The notes beneath the pieces were generated by a model. It worked only from the letters and a program-made list of their open reading frames with translations. It did not search any database and was not told the origin of the DNA. The position numbers and the translations under genes are program-made. Below, in pieces: positions 7,318 to 14,163 of a stretch of DNA of 27,596 nucleotides (its first letter is position 1; the number at the start of each line of letters is the position of its first letter). Source of the DNA: CADEEV01 sp964442185 (GTDB taxonomy: Bacteria; Acidobacteriota; Vicinamibacteria; Fen-336); the NCBI GenBank assembly GCA_964442185.1, contig CAYTWT010000255.1:1-27596 (forward strand), in the 5' to 3' direction.

Positions 7318-7596
7318 GTGTCACGGGTCACGAGCAAGCTGCAGGTCACGATCCCCAAGGCCGTCGCGGATCGCTATGCGATCGAGCCCGGTGCCGAGAT
7401 CGTGTTCGAGCCCGCTGGAGATGTGATCCGCGTCGTGCCCCAGCGGCGGCCCGTGCGCGACCCGCGAGAACGTGTGAAGCTGTTCGAGCGAGCGCTCGCA
7501 CGACAGCGGCAGCGAGAAGCGGGCCGGGTCTTTCCTGAGGTCCAGGACCGGGGCTGGTCCCGCGAAGATCTGTACGATCGTGGCCGCCCTCGTTGA
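7318..7596 (+). CDS. vapB: AbrB-type antitoxin of a VapBC module
   Basis: A 92-residue DNA-binding antitoxin. The N-terminus SRVTSKLQVTIPKAVADRY followed by IEPGAEIVFE is the swapped-hairpin SpoVT/AbrB domain (residues 1-47). The remaining half, rich in Arg and Glu, is the likely toxin-binding tail. VapB proteins neutralise the PIN toxin and repress their own promoter as a complex, and the palindrome directly upstream fits this. The start is GTG 7318: the conserved domain begins immediately and the promoter -10 box lies only seven bases upstream. The gene overlaps the toxin gene by 17 bases. It follows a truncated kinase gene, which suggests the module was inserted there. Confidence 0.88.
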   Translation: MSRVTSKLQVTIPKAVADRYAIEPGAEIVFEPAGDVIRVVPQRRPVRDPRERVKLFERALARQRQREAGRVFPEVQDRGWSREDLYDRGRPR

Positions 7597-8005
7597 CACG
7601 AACGTCCTCGTCTACGTCTATGATCCTCGCTCGCCAGCCAAGCAGCGCCGTGCCGAGGAGATCCTGCTGGAGGGCCTGAAAGCGGACAGCGTCCGCCTTC
7701 CCCACCAGGCCCTCGTCGAGTTCGTCGCTGCCGTGACGCGACCCTCGGCCTCGGGCCCGCCGCTGATGCCGGTGGCGGAAGCACGGCGCGAAGCCGAAGA
7801 GCTGCTGGCGGTGTTCGGTGTGCTGTACCCGAACGATTCCGTCGTGCGCACGGCTCTCCGGGGAGCCGCCATGTACGAGCTCTCCTGGTTCGACGCGCAC
7901 GTGTGGGCGTATGCCGAGGTCTATGGGCTCTCGGAGCTCTGGTCGGAGGACTTCCAGCACGACCGACGCTACGGGACCGTTCGTGTGGTGAACCCGTTCC
8001 TCTGA
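7580..8005 (+). CDS. vapC: PIN-domain ribonuclease toxin
   Basis: A 141-residue PIN-domain protein, the toxin partner of the AbrB-type antitoxin. It should cleave RNA with Mg2+ or Mn2+; known VapC targets include tRNAs and rRNA. The four expected acidic residues are visible: Asp6 (LVDTNVLVY), Glu47 (ALVEFV), Asp105 (SWFDAHVWA) and Asp124 (WSEDFQ). All conserved elements from strand 1 to the C-terminal VVNPFL are present, so it looks intact. The GTG start at 7580 lies inside the 3' end of the antitoxin gene, the usual coupling that keeps toxin below antitoxin. The 130 bases after it hold only a weak inverted repeat. Confidence 0.9.
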   Translation: MAALVDTNVLVYVYDPRSPAKQRRAEEILLEGLKADSVRLPHQALVEFVAAVTRPSASGPPLMPVAEARREAEELLAVFGVLYPNDSVVRTALRGAAMYELSWFDAHVWAYAEVYGLSELWSEDFQHDRRYGTVRVVNPFL

Positions 8006-8136
8006 GGCCGGTTCGGTCCACAAACTGAGCCAGGCCGCTCGCTTTGCGGAGGAGTCAGTGAGCGGCATGTGGCAGCGATCGACCTCTAGACATCGTGTCG
8101 CCGAGGCAAGTGCCCTCTGGTATCCTCCAAGTGCCG

Positions 8137-9063
8137 ATGCCCATTGCCGTCGCAGCCCTCGGTGGAAACGCGATCGTGGGCAGCGATCCGGTCTCCGACG
8201 GGGGCATCGACCTGCGGCGGGCGCCGACGGCACTGGTCAGGCTCGTGGCCCTGGGCTGGGACCTGGTCATTACTCACGGGAACGGGCCGCAGGTGGGGCA
8301 GCGGCTGGTCGAAGCGCAAGGCAGGGGCCGCGGCGAGGCGCCGACGCTCGACGTGCTCGATGCCGAGACCGAGGGCGTGCTCGGCTATCGGCTTCAGCAG
8401 GCGCTCGGCAACGCGCTGCGCGAGGCGCATCTGCCGCGACCCGTGGCCGCGGTTCTGACCCAGGTCGTCGTCGACGCGCGGGATCCCGCGTTCGGGAAGC
8501 CGACCAAGCCGGTGGGTTCCTTCTACAGCCGAGAGCAAGCCGAGGTCCTGGGCCGCGAACGTGGCTTCGCTTTCGTCGAGGACTCTGGCCGTGGCTACCG
8601 CCGTGTCGTCGCCTCGCCTCCGCCGCTCGAGATCGTCGAGGTGCGGCCGATCCGGGCGCTGGTAGACGCCGGCGTCGTGGTGATCGCGGCGGGCGGCGGC
8701 GGCATCCCCGTCGTCCGGGAGCCAGGCGGTGGGCTGCGCGGCGTCGAAGCGGTAATCGACAAGGATCGGACTTCGTCGCTCCTGGCACGGCTTCTGGGTG
8801 CGGACATGCTCATCATCTTCACGAGTGTGCCCGAGGTGCTCTTGGATTTCCGTGGCCCCGCGCAGCGTCCGTTGCGCTCGTTGAGCGTCGGCGAGGCGCG
8901 TACCCTGCTCGCGACGGGACAGTTCGCGGCGGGCAGCATGGGGCCCAAGGTCGAGGCGGCAGCCGCCTTCAGCGCTGCCACCGGACGGCCCACGATCATC
9001 ACCTCGGCGGATCACTTGCTCGATGCCCTCGTCGGAACCTCGGGCACGGTGATCCGACCGTGA
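8137..9063 (+). CDS. arcC: Carbamate kinase
   Basis: Amino-acid-kinase-fold enzyme interconverting carbamoyl phosphate + ADP and carbamate + ATP. The 308 residues carry AVAALGGNAI (phosphate loop), THGNGPQVG, AAGGGGIPVV, IDKDRTSSLLA and GSMGPKVEAA, in family order, at normal length. ATG 8137 starts the protein at the conserved strand; GTG 8131 is the alternative. No arginine deiminase or ornithine carbamoyltransferase gene is nearby, so the usual ATP-yielding arginine pathway is not evident here. It is instead the first gene of a coupled run (GTGA overlap at 9060) leading to a secreted protein, a MinD-like ATPase and a J/HTH protein. That context does not explain its role. Confidence 0.88.
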   Translation: MPIAVAALGGNAIVGSDPVSDGGIDLRRAPTALVRLVALGWDLVITHGNGPQVGQRLVEAQGRGRGEAPTLDVLDAETEGVLGYRLQQALGNALREAHLPRPVAAVLTQVVVDARDPAFGKPTKPVGSFYSREQAEVLGRERGFAFVEDSGRGYRRVVASPPPLEIVEVRPIRALVDAGVVVIAAGGGGIPVVREPGGGLRGVEAVIDKDRTSSLLARLLGADMLIIFTSVPEVLLDFRGPAQRPLRSLSVGEARTLLATGQFAAGSMGPKVEAAAAFSAATGRPTIITSADHLLDALVGTSGTVIRP

Positions 9064-9599
9064 GGCGGGTTGTTCTCGGGTGCTTGCTGGTGGCCGGAAG
9101 CGCCACCGCCAAGGACAAAGCCGCACCCGTCGCGCTGACGCAGGAGAACCGCTTTCCTTCGGGGGCTTTCACCTTCAAGACGCCCGCCGGCTGGAAAGTC
9201 GAGCCCGTCGCGGGCAACGCCGAAGCGATCCAGGGCTCGGGCGATGGGGTCCTGGTGCGCTTCGTCTACCGGCCGGGCGACGCGGGCTTCGACAGCTTGC
9301 ACGTGACCTGCATGCTCGAGCGCCTGGCTGCCGAGAAGGATGCAGCGCCGCAGGTGCGCTACGAATACGATTTCCTGAGCGGCGAAGTGAACGAGATGCG
9401 GATCCTGGACTCCGCCTTCGAGGTCAACTACGACGCCGAGGTCCAGGGTTCGCGGGCCTGGCGCCAACGCAACGTCACCGTGGTGGGCAAGGGGCACTCG
9501 CTGTGCGCCATCAGCTACGCGCCCGCGGCCCTGTGGAAGAAGTCGAAGGCGACGCGGGCGACCCTGGACGGGATCCTGGCCAGCGTGTCGTTCCGATGA
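9060..9599 (+). CDS. Secreted protein of unknown function
   Basis: A 179-residue protein with a short signal peptide (MRRVVLGCLLVAGSATA, cleavage likely before KDK) and no lipobox, so it is probably periplasmic. The mature part begins with FPSGAFTFKTPAGWKVE, a pattern seen in small secreted proteins with a PsbP/Mog1-like or DUF-type beta fold. The assignment rests on that one motif and is weak. It contains two Cys (CMLERL, LCAISY) that could form a disulfide. The GTG start overlaps the carbamate kinase stop (GTGA), and its own stop overlaps the ATPase start (ATGA). Its part in the operon is unknown. Confidence 0.75.
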   Translation: MRRVVLGCLLVAGSATAKDKAAPVALTQENRFPSGAFTFKTPAGWKVEPVAGNAEAIQGSGDGVLVRFVYRPGDAGFDSLHVTCMLERLAAEKDAAPQVRYEYDFLSGEVNEMRILDSAFEVNYDAEVQGSRAWRQRNVTVVGKGHSLCAISYAPAALWKKSKATRATLDGILASVSFR

Positions 9600-10543
9600 G
9601 CGAGGCCCTGGCGCAGGGCAGCCTGCGGCCGCGGCGTCAGATCTGGTCGATCGGTGGCGGCAAGGGCGGCATCGGCAAGTCGCTGCTGACCGCGTCGCTC
9701 GGCTGGCAACTGGCGAAGCTGGGCAAGCGCGTGATCCTCGTTGACTCCGACCTGGGCGGCGCCAACCTTCACACCTGCCTCGGCCTCGCGAACCCCGAGC
9801 GTAGCCTCGGCGATTTCATCCGGCGCCGCGCCGAGCGCATCGAGGACGTGCTGGTCGAGACCGGCTTTCCCCTGCTGCGGCTGGTCAGCGGCGCCTCGGA
9901 CTTCCTGGGCGCGGCGAACATCAAGTACCCGCAGAAGGTCCGCGTGCTGAATCGTATCCGCGCCCTCGAAGTGGACATCGTCCTGCTCGACCTGGGGGCC
10001 GGAACATCGCACAACATCATCGACTTCTTCCTGGTCGCCGATGTGGGCTTGCTGACGGTGGTGCCTGAGCCGACTTCGATCGAGAATGCCTACCGGTTCA
10101 TCAAGAGCGCGCTCTACCGCCGCTTCCGGAACGCGATCGAACATGACCAGGTGCGGGCCATCATCGAAGCGGCCCTCGATCAAAAGAATCCACAAGGCAT
10201 GCGCACGCCGCTCGATCTGGTTGCCGCGGTAGAACGCGAACACCCTCAACAGGCGGCGCTGCTGAAGGCCGAGATGGCCGCGTTCCGTCCGAGCTTCGTC
10301 GTGAACCAGGTGCGCGAGGAGGCGGATGCCGCGATCGGCCACCAGTTGGTGGCGGCCTGCGCGCGCCACCTCGGGGTGCGCAGCACGTATGCCGGCTTCG
10401 TCCACTATGACGAGGCCGTGTGGCGCTCGGTACGGCAAAGGCGCCTGTTCATGGTCGATGCCCCGCGCTCTCGCGCCGCCGAGGATGTGAGGCGCCTCGC
10501 CCGGAGCCTCTTCCAGGGCGAGAGCCTGAGGCTGCCCTGGTGA
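9596..10543 (+). CDS. MinD/FlhG-like deviant Walker P-loop ATPase
   Basis: A 315-residue ParA/MinD-superfamily ATPase. GGGKGGIGKS (about 20-29) is the deviant Walker A loop with signature Lys23. VDSDLGGANLH (49-59) is the switch I/A' region and DIVLLDLGAG (about 128-136) the Walker B strand. TVVPEPTSIENAYRFIK matches the FlhG/MinD line more than plasmid ParA. The N-terminal activation motif of FlhG is missing, and the C-terminus (ARSLFQGESLRLPW) is only a doubtful membrane helix. Such ATPases position flagella, division sites or other cargo by ATP-driven dimerisation. No flagellar or division gene is here; the coupled partner is the J-like/HTH protein (GTGA overlap at 10540). ATG 9596 is fixed by the ATGA overlap and the sequence start. 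Confidence 0.87.
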   Translation: MSEALAQGSLRPRRQIWSIGGGKGGIGKSLLTASLGWQLAKLGKRVILVDSDLGGANLHTCLGLANPERSLGDFIRRRAERIEDVLVETGFPLLRLVSGASDFLGAANIKYPQKVRVLNRIRALEVDIVLLDLGAGTSHNIIDFFLVADVGLLTVVPEPTSIENAYRFIKSALYRRFRNAIEHDQVRAIIEAALDQKNPQGMRTPLDLVAAVEREHPQQAALLKAEMAAFRPSFVVNQVREEADAAIGHQLVAACARHLGVRSTYAGFVHYDEAVWRSVRQRRLFMVDAPRSRAAEDVRRLARSLFQGESLRLPW

Positions 10544-11118
10544 GCATGGGACGCGGCAACCACTATGAGACCCTGGGCCTCAGGGCTGGTGCGACGCTGG
10601 AGCAGGTCGAGAAGGCCTACCAGTTTCTGGCGGCGCTGTACGAGGAGCAGGCCGTGGCGACGTATTCGCTGCTCGACCCCGAGGAACAGCGCGAAGCCCG
10701 CGCCCGGATCCGCCAGGCCTATGAGATCCTGAAGGACGGCGCGCAGCGACGGCGGTACGATGCGGAGCTCGCAGCCGTCGCGAATTCCGCCACTGTCGCG
10801 GCACAACCGACACCAGCCCCGGCCCCGCGCTCGGCGCCGGTCCAGATCGAGGCCCCAATCGCGCCGCGCCTGCTGCCCGAGCCGGTGACCGGGGCCAGCC
10901 TGCGCAAGTTGCGCGAGGACCTCGGCATCCCGCTCCAGCACATCGCCGGGGCCACCAAGATCGGTGTGCGCTTCCTGGAGTACATCGAAGGCGACCGGCA
11001 CTCGGCTCTGCCGGCCCTCGTCTACCTGCGCGGCTTCCTGCAAGAGTATGCGCGGCTCCTCGGCCTCGAACCCCGGCGCACCGCCGACGCCTACCTGAAG
11101 CGCCTGCCCAAGGCCTGA
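10540..11118 (+). CDS. HPD-less J-like domain fused to RodZ-type helix-turn-helix
   Basis: 192 residues in two domains joined by a Pro/Ala linker (about 85-116). Residues 8-78 follow the J-domain pattern (HYETLGLRAGATLEQVEKAY, then RIRQAYEILKD, then RRRYDAEL). The HPD tripeptide that stimulates DnaK is replaced by EEQ (35-37), so it should not act as a cochaperone. Residues 118-180 (LRKLREDLGIPLQHIAGAT, then YIEGDRHSALPALVYLRGFL) match the HTH domain of the cytoskeletal protein RodZ, but no membrane segment follows. The protein is soluble and may be a scaffold or DNA-binding partner of the MinD-like ATPase. GTG 10540 overlaps the ATPase stop; ATG 10546 is the alternative start. Confidence 0.82.
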   Translation: MSMGRGNHYETLGLRAGATLEQVEKAYQFLAALYEEQAVATYSLLDPEEQREARARIRQAYEILKDGAQRRRYDAELAAVANSATVAAQPTPAPAPRSAPVQIEAPIAPRLLPEPVTGASLRKLREDLGIPLQHIAGATKIGVRFLEYIEGDRHSALPALVYLRGFLQEYARLLGLEPRRTADAYLKRLPKA

Positions 11119-11132
11119 TCCTGGAGAGGTGG

Positions 11133-11162
11133 TTGACCCTGGACGCCTGTCCAGGCTAACGT
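11133..11162 (+). promoter_or_regulatory. MerR-type metal-responsive promoter and operator
   Basis: TTGACC (11133-11138) is followed directly by a perfect 7-bp dyad, CCTGGAC, GCCT, GTCCAGG (11138-11155), and then TAACGT (11157-11162). A dyad filling the -35/-10 spacer is the hallmark of CueR/ZntR/MerR promoters, and the copA promoter also uses TTGACC with TAACCT. The spacer here is 18 bases, slightly shorter than the usual 19-20. No T-run follows, so it is not a terminator. No MerR-family gene is in the window. Confidence 0.6.
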
Positions 11163-11170
11163 AGCGACAC

Positions 11171-13291
11171 TTGCAGAACTATGCAACTGACGTGAGCGGT
11201 GCCTGCCCCGGCTGCGAGAACGAGCGCACGCAGGTGTTCGAGGTCTCCGGACTCGACTGCGCCACCGAGGTCGCCCTGGTCGAAGGCCGGCTGCGACGCC
11301 TTCCTGGCGTGTGCTCGGCCCGCGCTTCGGCTGCCACGGGGAAGGCCACCGTCGTCCACACCCTGGGTGATCGCGCCATCGAGGCGGCGCTCGCCGAGGT
11401 AGGGTTCGAAGCCCGGGTACCGAGACCCGCCGGCGGCGGGCATGGCCACGGGGCCCCCACGCTCGCGTCTGTGCTCTTGACGGCGAGCGGTTTCTTGGCA
11501 TCGGGAGCGTGGCCGGCGCTGGCCACCCCGCTCTTTGCCGCCGCCATCGCCGCCGGCGGGTTCGCCGTGGCTCGCAAGGGCCTGGCCCGGGTGCTTCAGG
11601 GGGCGCTCGACATGAATGCGCTGATGACCCTGGCCGTGGCCGGCGCGATGCTGCTGGGGGACTGGGCGGAGGGCGCCTCGACCGTGGCCCTGTTCTCGCT
11701 CGCCCAGCTTCTCGAAGCGCGCAGCCTCGAACGGGCGCGGTCCGCCATCGCCGGTCTAATGGCGCTCAGTCCGGAATTGGCGCGCGTGCGCCGCGGGAGC
11801 GGCGAGGAGCGCATCAAGCCCGAAGCCGTGGCTGCCGGCGAGACCGTGCTCGTGGCTCCGGGGGAGCGCCTGCCGCTCGATGGGGTGGTGATCGAGGGCA
11901 CCAGCGAGGTCGATCAGTCGCCGCTCACGGGTGAGTCGCGGCCGATTGCACGAGCCCCCGGCCAGGAAGTGTTCGCGGGGTCGATCAACGGCTCCGGCCT
12001 GCTGGCATTGCGGGTGACCCGGCGCGCCAGCGAAACGACGCTGGCCCGGATCGTCCGCCGGGTCGAAGAGGCGCAGGCCTCGCGTGCTCCCAGCCAGGGA
12101 CTAGTGGATCAGTTCGCGCGCGTGTACACGCCGATCGTCGTCGGCCTGGCCATACTGCTCGCGCTGCTGCCTCCGCTGCTGGGAGTGATGCCGTTCGAGG
12201 CCTCGCTGCACCGTGCGCTCGTGCTGCTGGTGATCGCGTGTCCGTGCGCCCTCGTGCTGTCGACGCCAATCTCGCTGGTCTCGGCGCTGACCGCCGCCTC
12301 ACGCGCTGGCGTCTTGATCAAGGGCGGCGCGCATCTCGAGGCCCTGGGCACGCTTCGGACAATGGCCTTCGACAAAACTGGCACGCTCACCACGGGAGTG
12401 CCGTCCGTGGCTCAGGTGTGGGCGGCGCCCGGCGAGTCGACGGAGCGCGTTCTGGCTGACGCAGCGGCGCTCGAACGCCATGCCAGCCACCCGCTCGCCG
12501 TTGCGATCGTGGCCCGGGCGGCCGAGGGCCGTGTCGCGGTTCCCTTCGCGAGCGAAGTGATCGCGCTGCCGGGCCGGGGCGCGAGCGGCAGCGTGGAGGG
12601 CCGCGAGATTCTGGTCGGCAGCCATCGCCTGTTCGACGAGCGGGAGCTGTGCGATCACGCCCTCGACGATGAGCTGCGGCAGCTCGAGGCCGCGGGCAAG
12701 ACGGTGGTCCTCGTCGGCGGCGCAGGCGTCGGGGTGCGCGGCTTCCTGGCTGCCGATGACACGCCACGGCCCGAAGCGCCCGAGGCGATGCGGCAACTCC
12801 GGCAGGCCGGCCTCGAGCTGGTGATGCTGACCGGCGACAACCGCACGACGGCCGAAGCGATCGCGCGCGACGCCGGCATCGTCGAATGGCACGCGGATCT
12901 GTTGCCCGACGACAAGCTGGCGCAGGTTCGCGCGCTGCGCGGGCGCGGGCCGGTGGCGATGGTCGGCGATGGCGTCAACGATGCGCCAGCACTCGCCGCC
13001 GCCGACGTCGGGATCGCGATGGGGCCGCGCGGCACGGATGCCGCGCTCGAGACGGCCGACGTGGTGCTGATGGCGGGGGACCTGCGCCGCCTGCCCTGGG
13101 CCGTGGCCCTCGGTCGCGCCACGCGCCGGATCGTCTGGCAGAACGTAGTCTTCTCGCTGGCAGTGAAGGCCGTCGTGCTGGCGCTCGCCCTTGTTGGCTA
13201 CGCCTCGCTCTGGGCCGCCGTGGCTGCCGACATGGGCAGCTCGCTCCTGGTCATCGCCAACGGCCTGCGGCTGTTACACCCGAGGGCCTAG
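11171..13291 (+). CDS. Zn2+/Cd2+/Pb2+-exporting P1B-type ATPase
   Basis: Inner-membrane pump that expels soft divalent metals. In order: a CPGC pair (12-15); one heavy-metal-associated domain with a single Cys (GLDCATE, Cys30); membrane helices; the actuator TGES (253-256); the transport motif CPC (357-359); the phosphorylation site DKTGT (Asp401); the SHPLA nucleotide-domain motif; and GDGVNDAPAL. The last membrane helix has AADMGSSLLVIANGLRLL. Its Asp-x-Gly, together with CPC, places it in the P1B-2 (ZntA-like) group rather than the copper pumps. It has 706 residues from TTG 11171 or 699 from GTG 11192; neither has a Shine-Dalgarno sequence, and the promoter would leave almost no leader for TTG. 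The MerR-type dyad predicts metal induction. The stop shares a CTAG with the convergent deoC. Confidence 0.9.
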   Translation: MQNYATDVSGACPGCENERTQVFEVSGLDCATEVALVEGRLRRLPGVCSARASAATGKATVVHTLGDRAIEAALAEVGFEARVPRPAGGGHGHGAPTLASVLLTASGFLASGAWPALATPLFAAAIAAGGFAVARKGLARVLQGALDMNALMTLAVAGAMLLGDWAEGASTVALFSLAQLLEARSLERARSAIAGLMALSPELARVRRGSGEERIKPEAVAAGETVLVAPGERLPLDGVVIEGTSEVDQSPLTGESRPIARAPGQEVFAGSINGSGLLALRVTRRASETTLARIVRRVEEAQASRAPSQGLVDQFARVYTPIVVGLAILLALLPPLLGVMPFEASLHRALVLLVIACPCALVLSTPISLVSALTAASRAGVLIKGGAHLEALGTLRTMAFDKTGTLTTGVPSVAQVWAAPGESTERVLADAAALERHASHPLAVAIVARAAEGRVAVPFASEVIALPGRGASGSVEGREILVGSHRLFDERELCDHALDDELRQLEAAGKTVVLVGGAGVGVRGFLAADDTPRPEAPEAMRQLRQAGLELVMLTGDNRTTAEAIARDAGIVEWHADLLPDDKLAQVRALRGRGPVAMVGDGVNDAPALAAADVGIAMGPRGTDAALETADVVLMAGDLRRLPWAVALGRATRRIVWQNVVFSLAVKAVVLALALVGYASLWAAVAADMGSSLLVIANGLRLLHPRA

Positions 13292-13295
13292 TAAC
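13273..13295. other. Shared CTAG stop and inverted repeat between convergent genes
   Basis: CTAG at 13288-13291 supplies TAG stops on both strands, so the P1B ATPase and DeoC genes overlap by four bases. GTTAC (13273-13277) and GTAAC (13291-13295) flank it as a 5-bp inverted repeat with a 13-base loop. There is no T-tract. It is weak as a terminator but is the only structure between the two genes. Confidence 0.35.
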
Positions 13296-14163
13296 CGGGG
13301 CTGGCGGCGCCGGTGGCGGTCGCCTGGCCCTGGCTCTCCTGAACGATCTTCACGCCGACGCTGGCGCCGATCCGGTCGGCCCCGGCCTCGAGCAACGCCT
13401 GCGCCGACTTGAGGTCGCGCACGCCGCCAGCTGCCTTGACGCCCATCTCAGGGCCCACGACCCGCCGCATCAGCGCCACGTCGGCGGCCGTCGCGCCGCC
13501 CGAGGCGAATCCGGTCGAGGTCTTCACGAAGTCGGCACAAGCCGCTTTCGCGATCACACAGGCCTTGACCTTCTCGTCGTCGCTGAGCAGCGCGGTCTCG
13601 ATGATGACCTTGGAAATGGCGCCGCCGGCCCGGCAGGCCTGCGCCACGCCGGCGACGTCGCGCTCGACGAGCCGGTAGTCGCCGGACTTGAGCGCCCCGA
13701 CGTTCATCACCATGTCGATCTCGCTGGCGCCGTCAGCGATGGCGCGGCTGGCCTCGAATGCCTTCACCTCCGGCGGCGTCGCGCCCAGCGGGAAGCCCGC
13801 TACCGTGCAGACGCGGGTCTCGCAGCCGCGGAGCAGCTCGCTGCACAGCCTGACCCAGGTGGGATTCACGCACACCGTGGCGAAGCCGTGTTCGCGCGCC
13901 TCGGCGCACAGCGTCTCGATCTGGGAGCGCGTCGCGTCGGGCTTGAGCAGCGTGTGATCGATCCGCCGCGCGATCTCGCGCGGGTACAGGCTCGTCCCGG
14001 CTTTGAGGCCGAAGCGCTCGGCCCCTGCTCCCACGAGCCATCCGAAGCGGTCGGGGCAGCAGCCGCCGGCCGCTCCGTGACACGCACAGGGCGGCTCCTC
14101 GGGAGCCCGCAACTGCAAGAGCACCGCGCGGACGACGGCTTCGACGAGCGCGTTGTCGGTCAC
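13288..14163 (-). CDS. deoC: Deoxyribose-phosphate aldolase with N-terminal helix and Cys-rich linker
   Basis: Class I aldolase cleaving 2-deoxyribose 5-phosphate to glyceraldehyde 3-phosphate and acetaldehyde. The catalytic domain begins at about residue 60 (REIARRIDHTLLKPDAT). It has Asp150 (EIDMVMNVG), the Schiff-base Lys214 (DFVKTSTGF) and Lys243 (GVKAAGGVRD). The 291 residues exceed the usual 220-250 because of the N-terminus. Residues 4-18 (NALVEAVVRAVLLQL) form an amphipathic helix with hydrophobic residues spaced 3-4 apart. A Pro/Cys-rich linker follows (CACHGAAGGCCPDR: Cys26, Cys28, His29, Cys35, Cys36). This layout resembles encapsulation peptides of microcompartment cargo, and the acetaldehyde product fits such a role, but no shell gene is in the window. 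GTG 14163 overlaps the rpiB TGA (GTGA). Confidence 0.9.
   Translation of the reverse strand: MTDNALVEAVVRAVLLQLRAPEEPPCACHGAAGGCCPDRFGWLVGAGAERFGLKAGTSLYPREIARRIDHTLLKPDATRSQIETLCAEAREHGFATVCVNPTWVRLCSELLRGCETRVCTVAGFPLGATPPEVKAFEASRAIADGASEIDMVMNVGALKSGDYRLVERDVAGVAQACRAGGAISKVIIETALLSDDEKVKACVIAKAACADFVKTSTGFASGGATAADVALMRRVVGPEMGVKAAGGVRDLKSAQALLEAGADRIGASVGVKIVQESQGQATATGAASPGY

Noticed and set aside
8034..8066. Inverted repeat GCCGCTC/GAGCGGC with a 19-base loop downstream of vapC
   Set aside because: Long loop, competing alternative pairing (CCGC/GCGG) and no T-tract or conserved context; too weak to call a terminator or attachment site.
8058..9059. Long open frame upstream of and in frame with the secreted protein
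   Set aside because: It is an Arg/Gly-rich shadow of the carbamate kinase gene; the signal peptide at GTG 9060 marks the true start.
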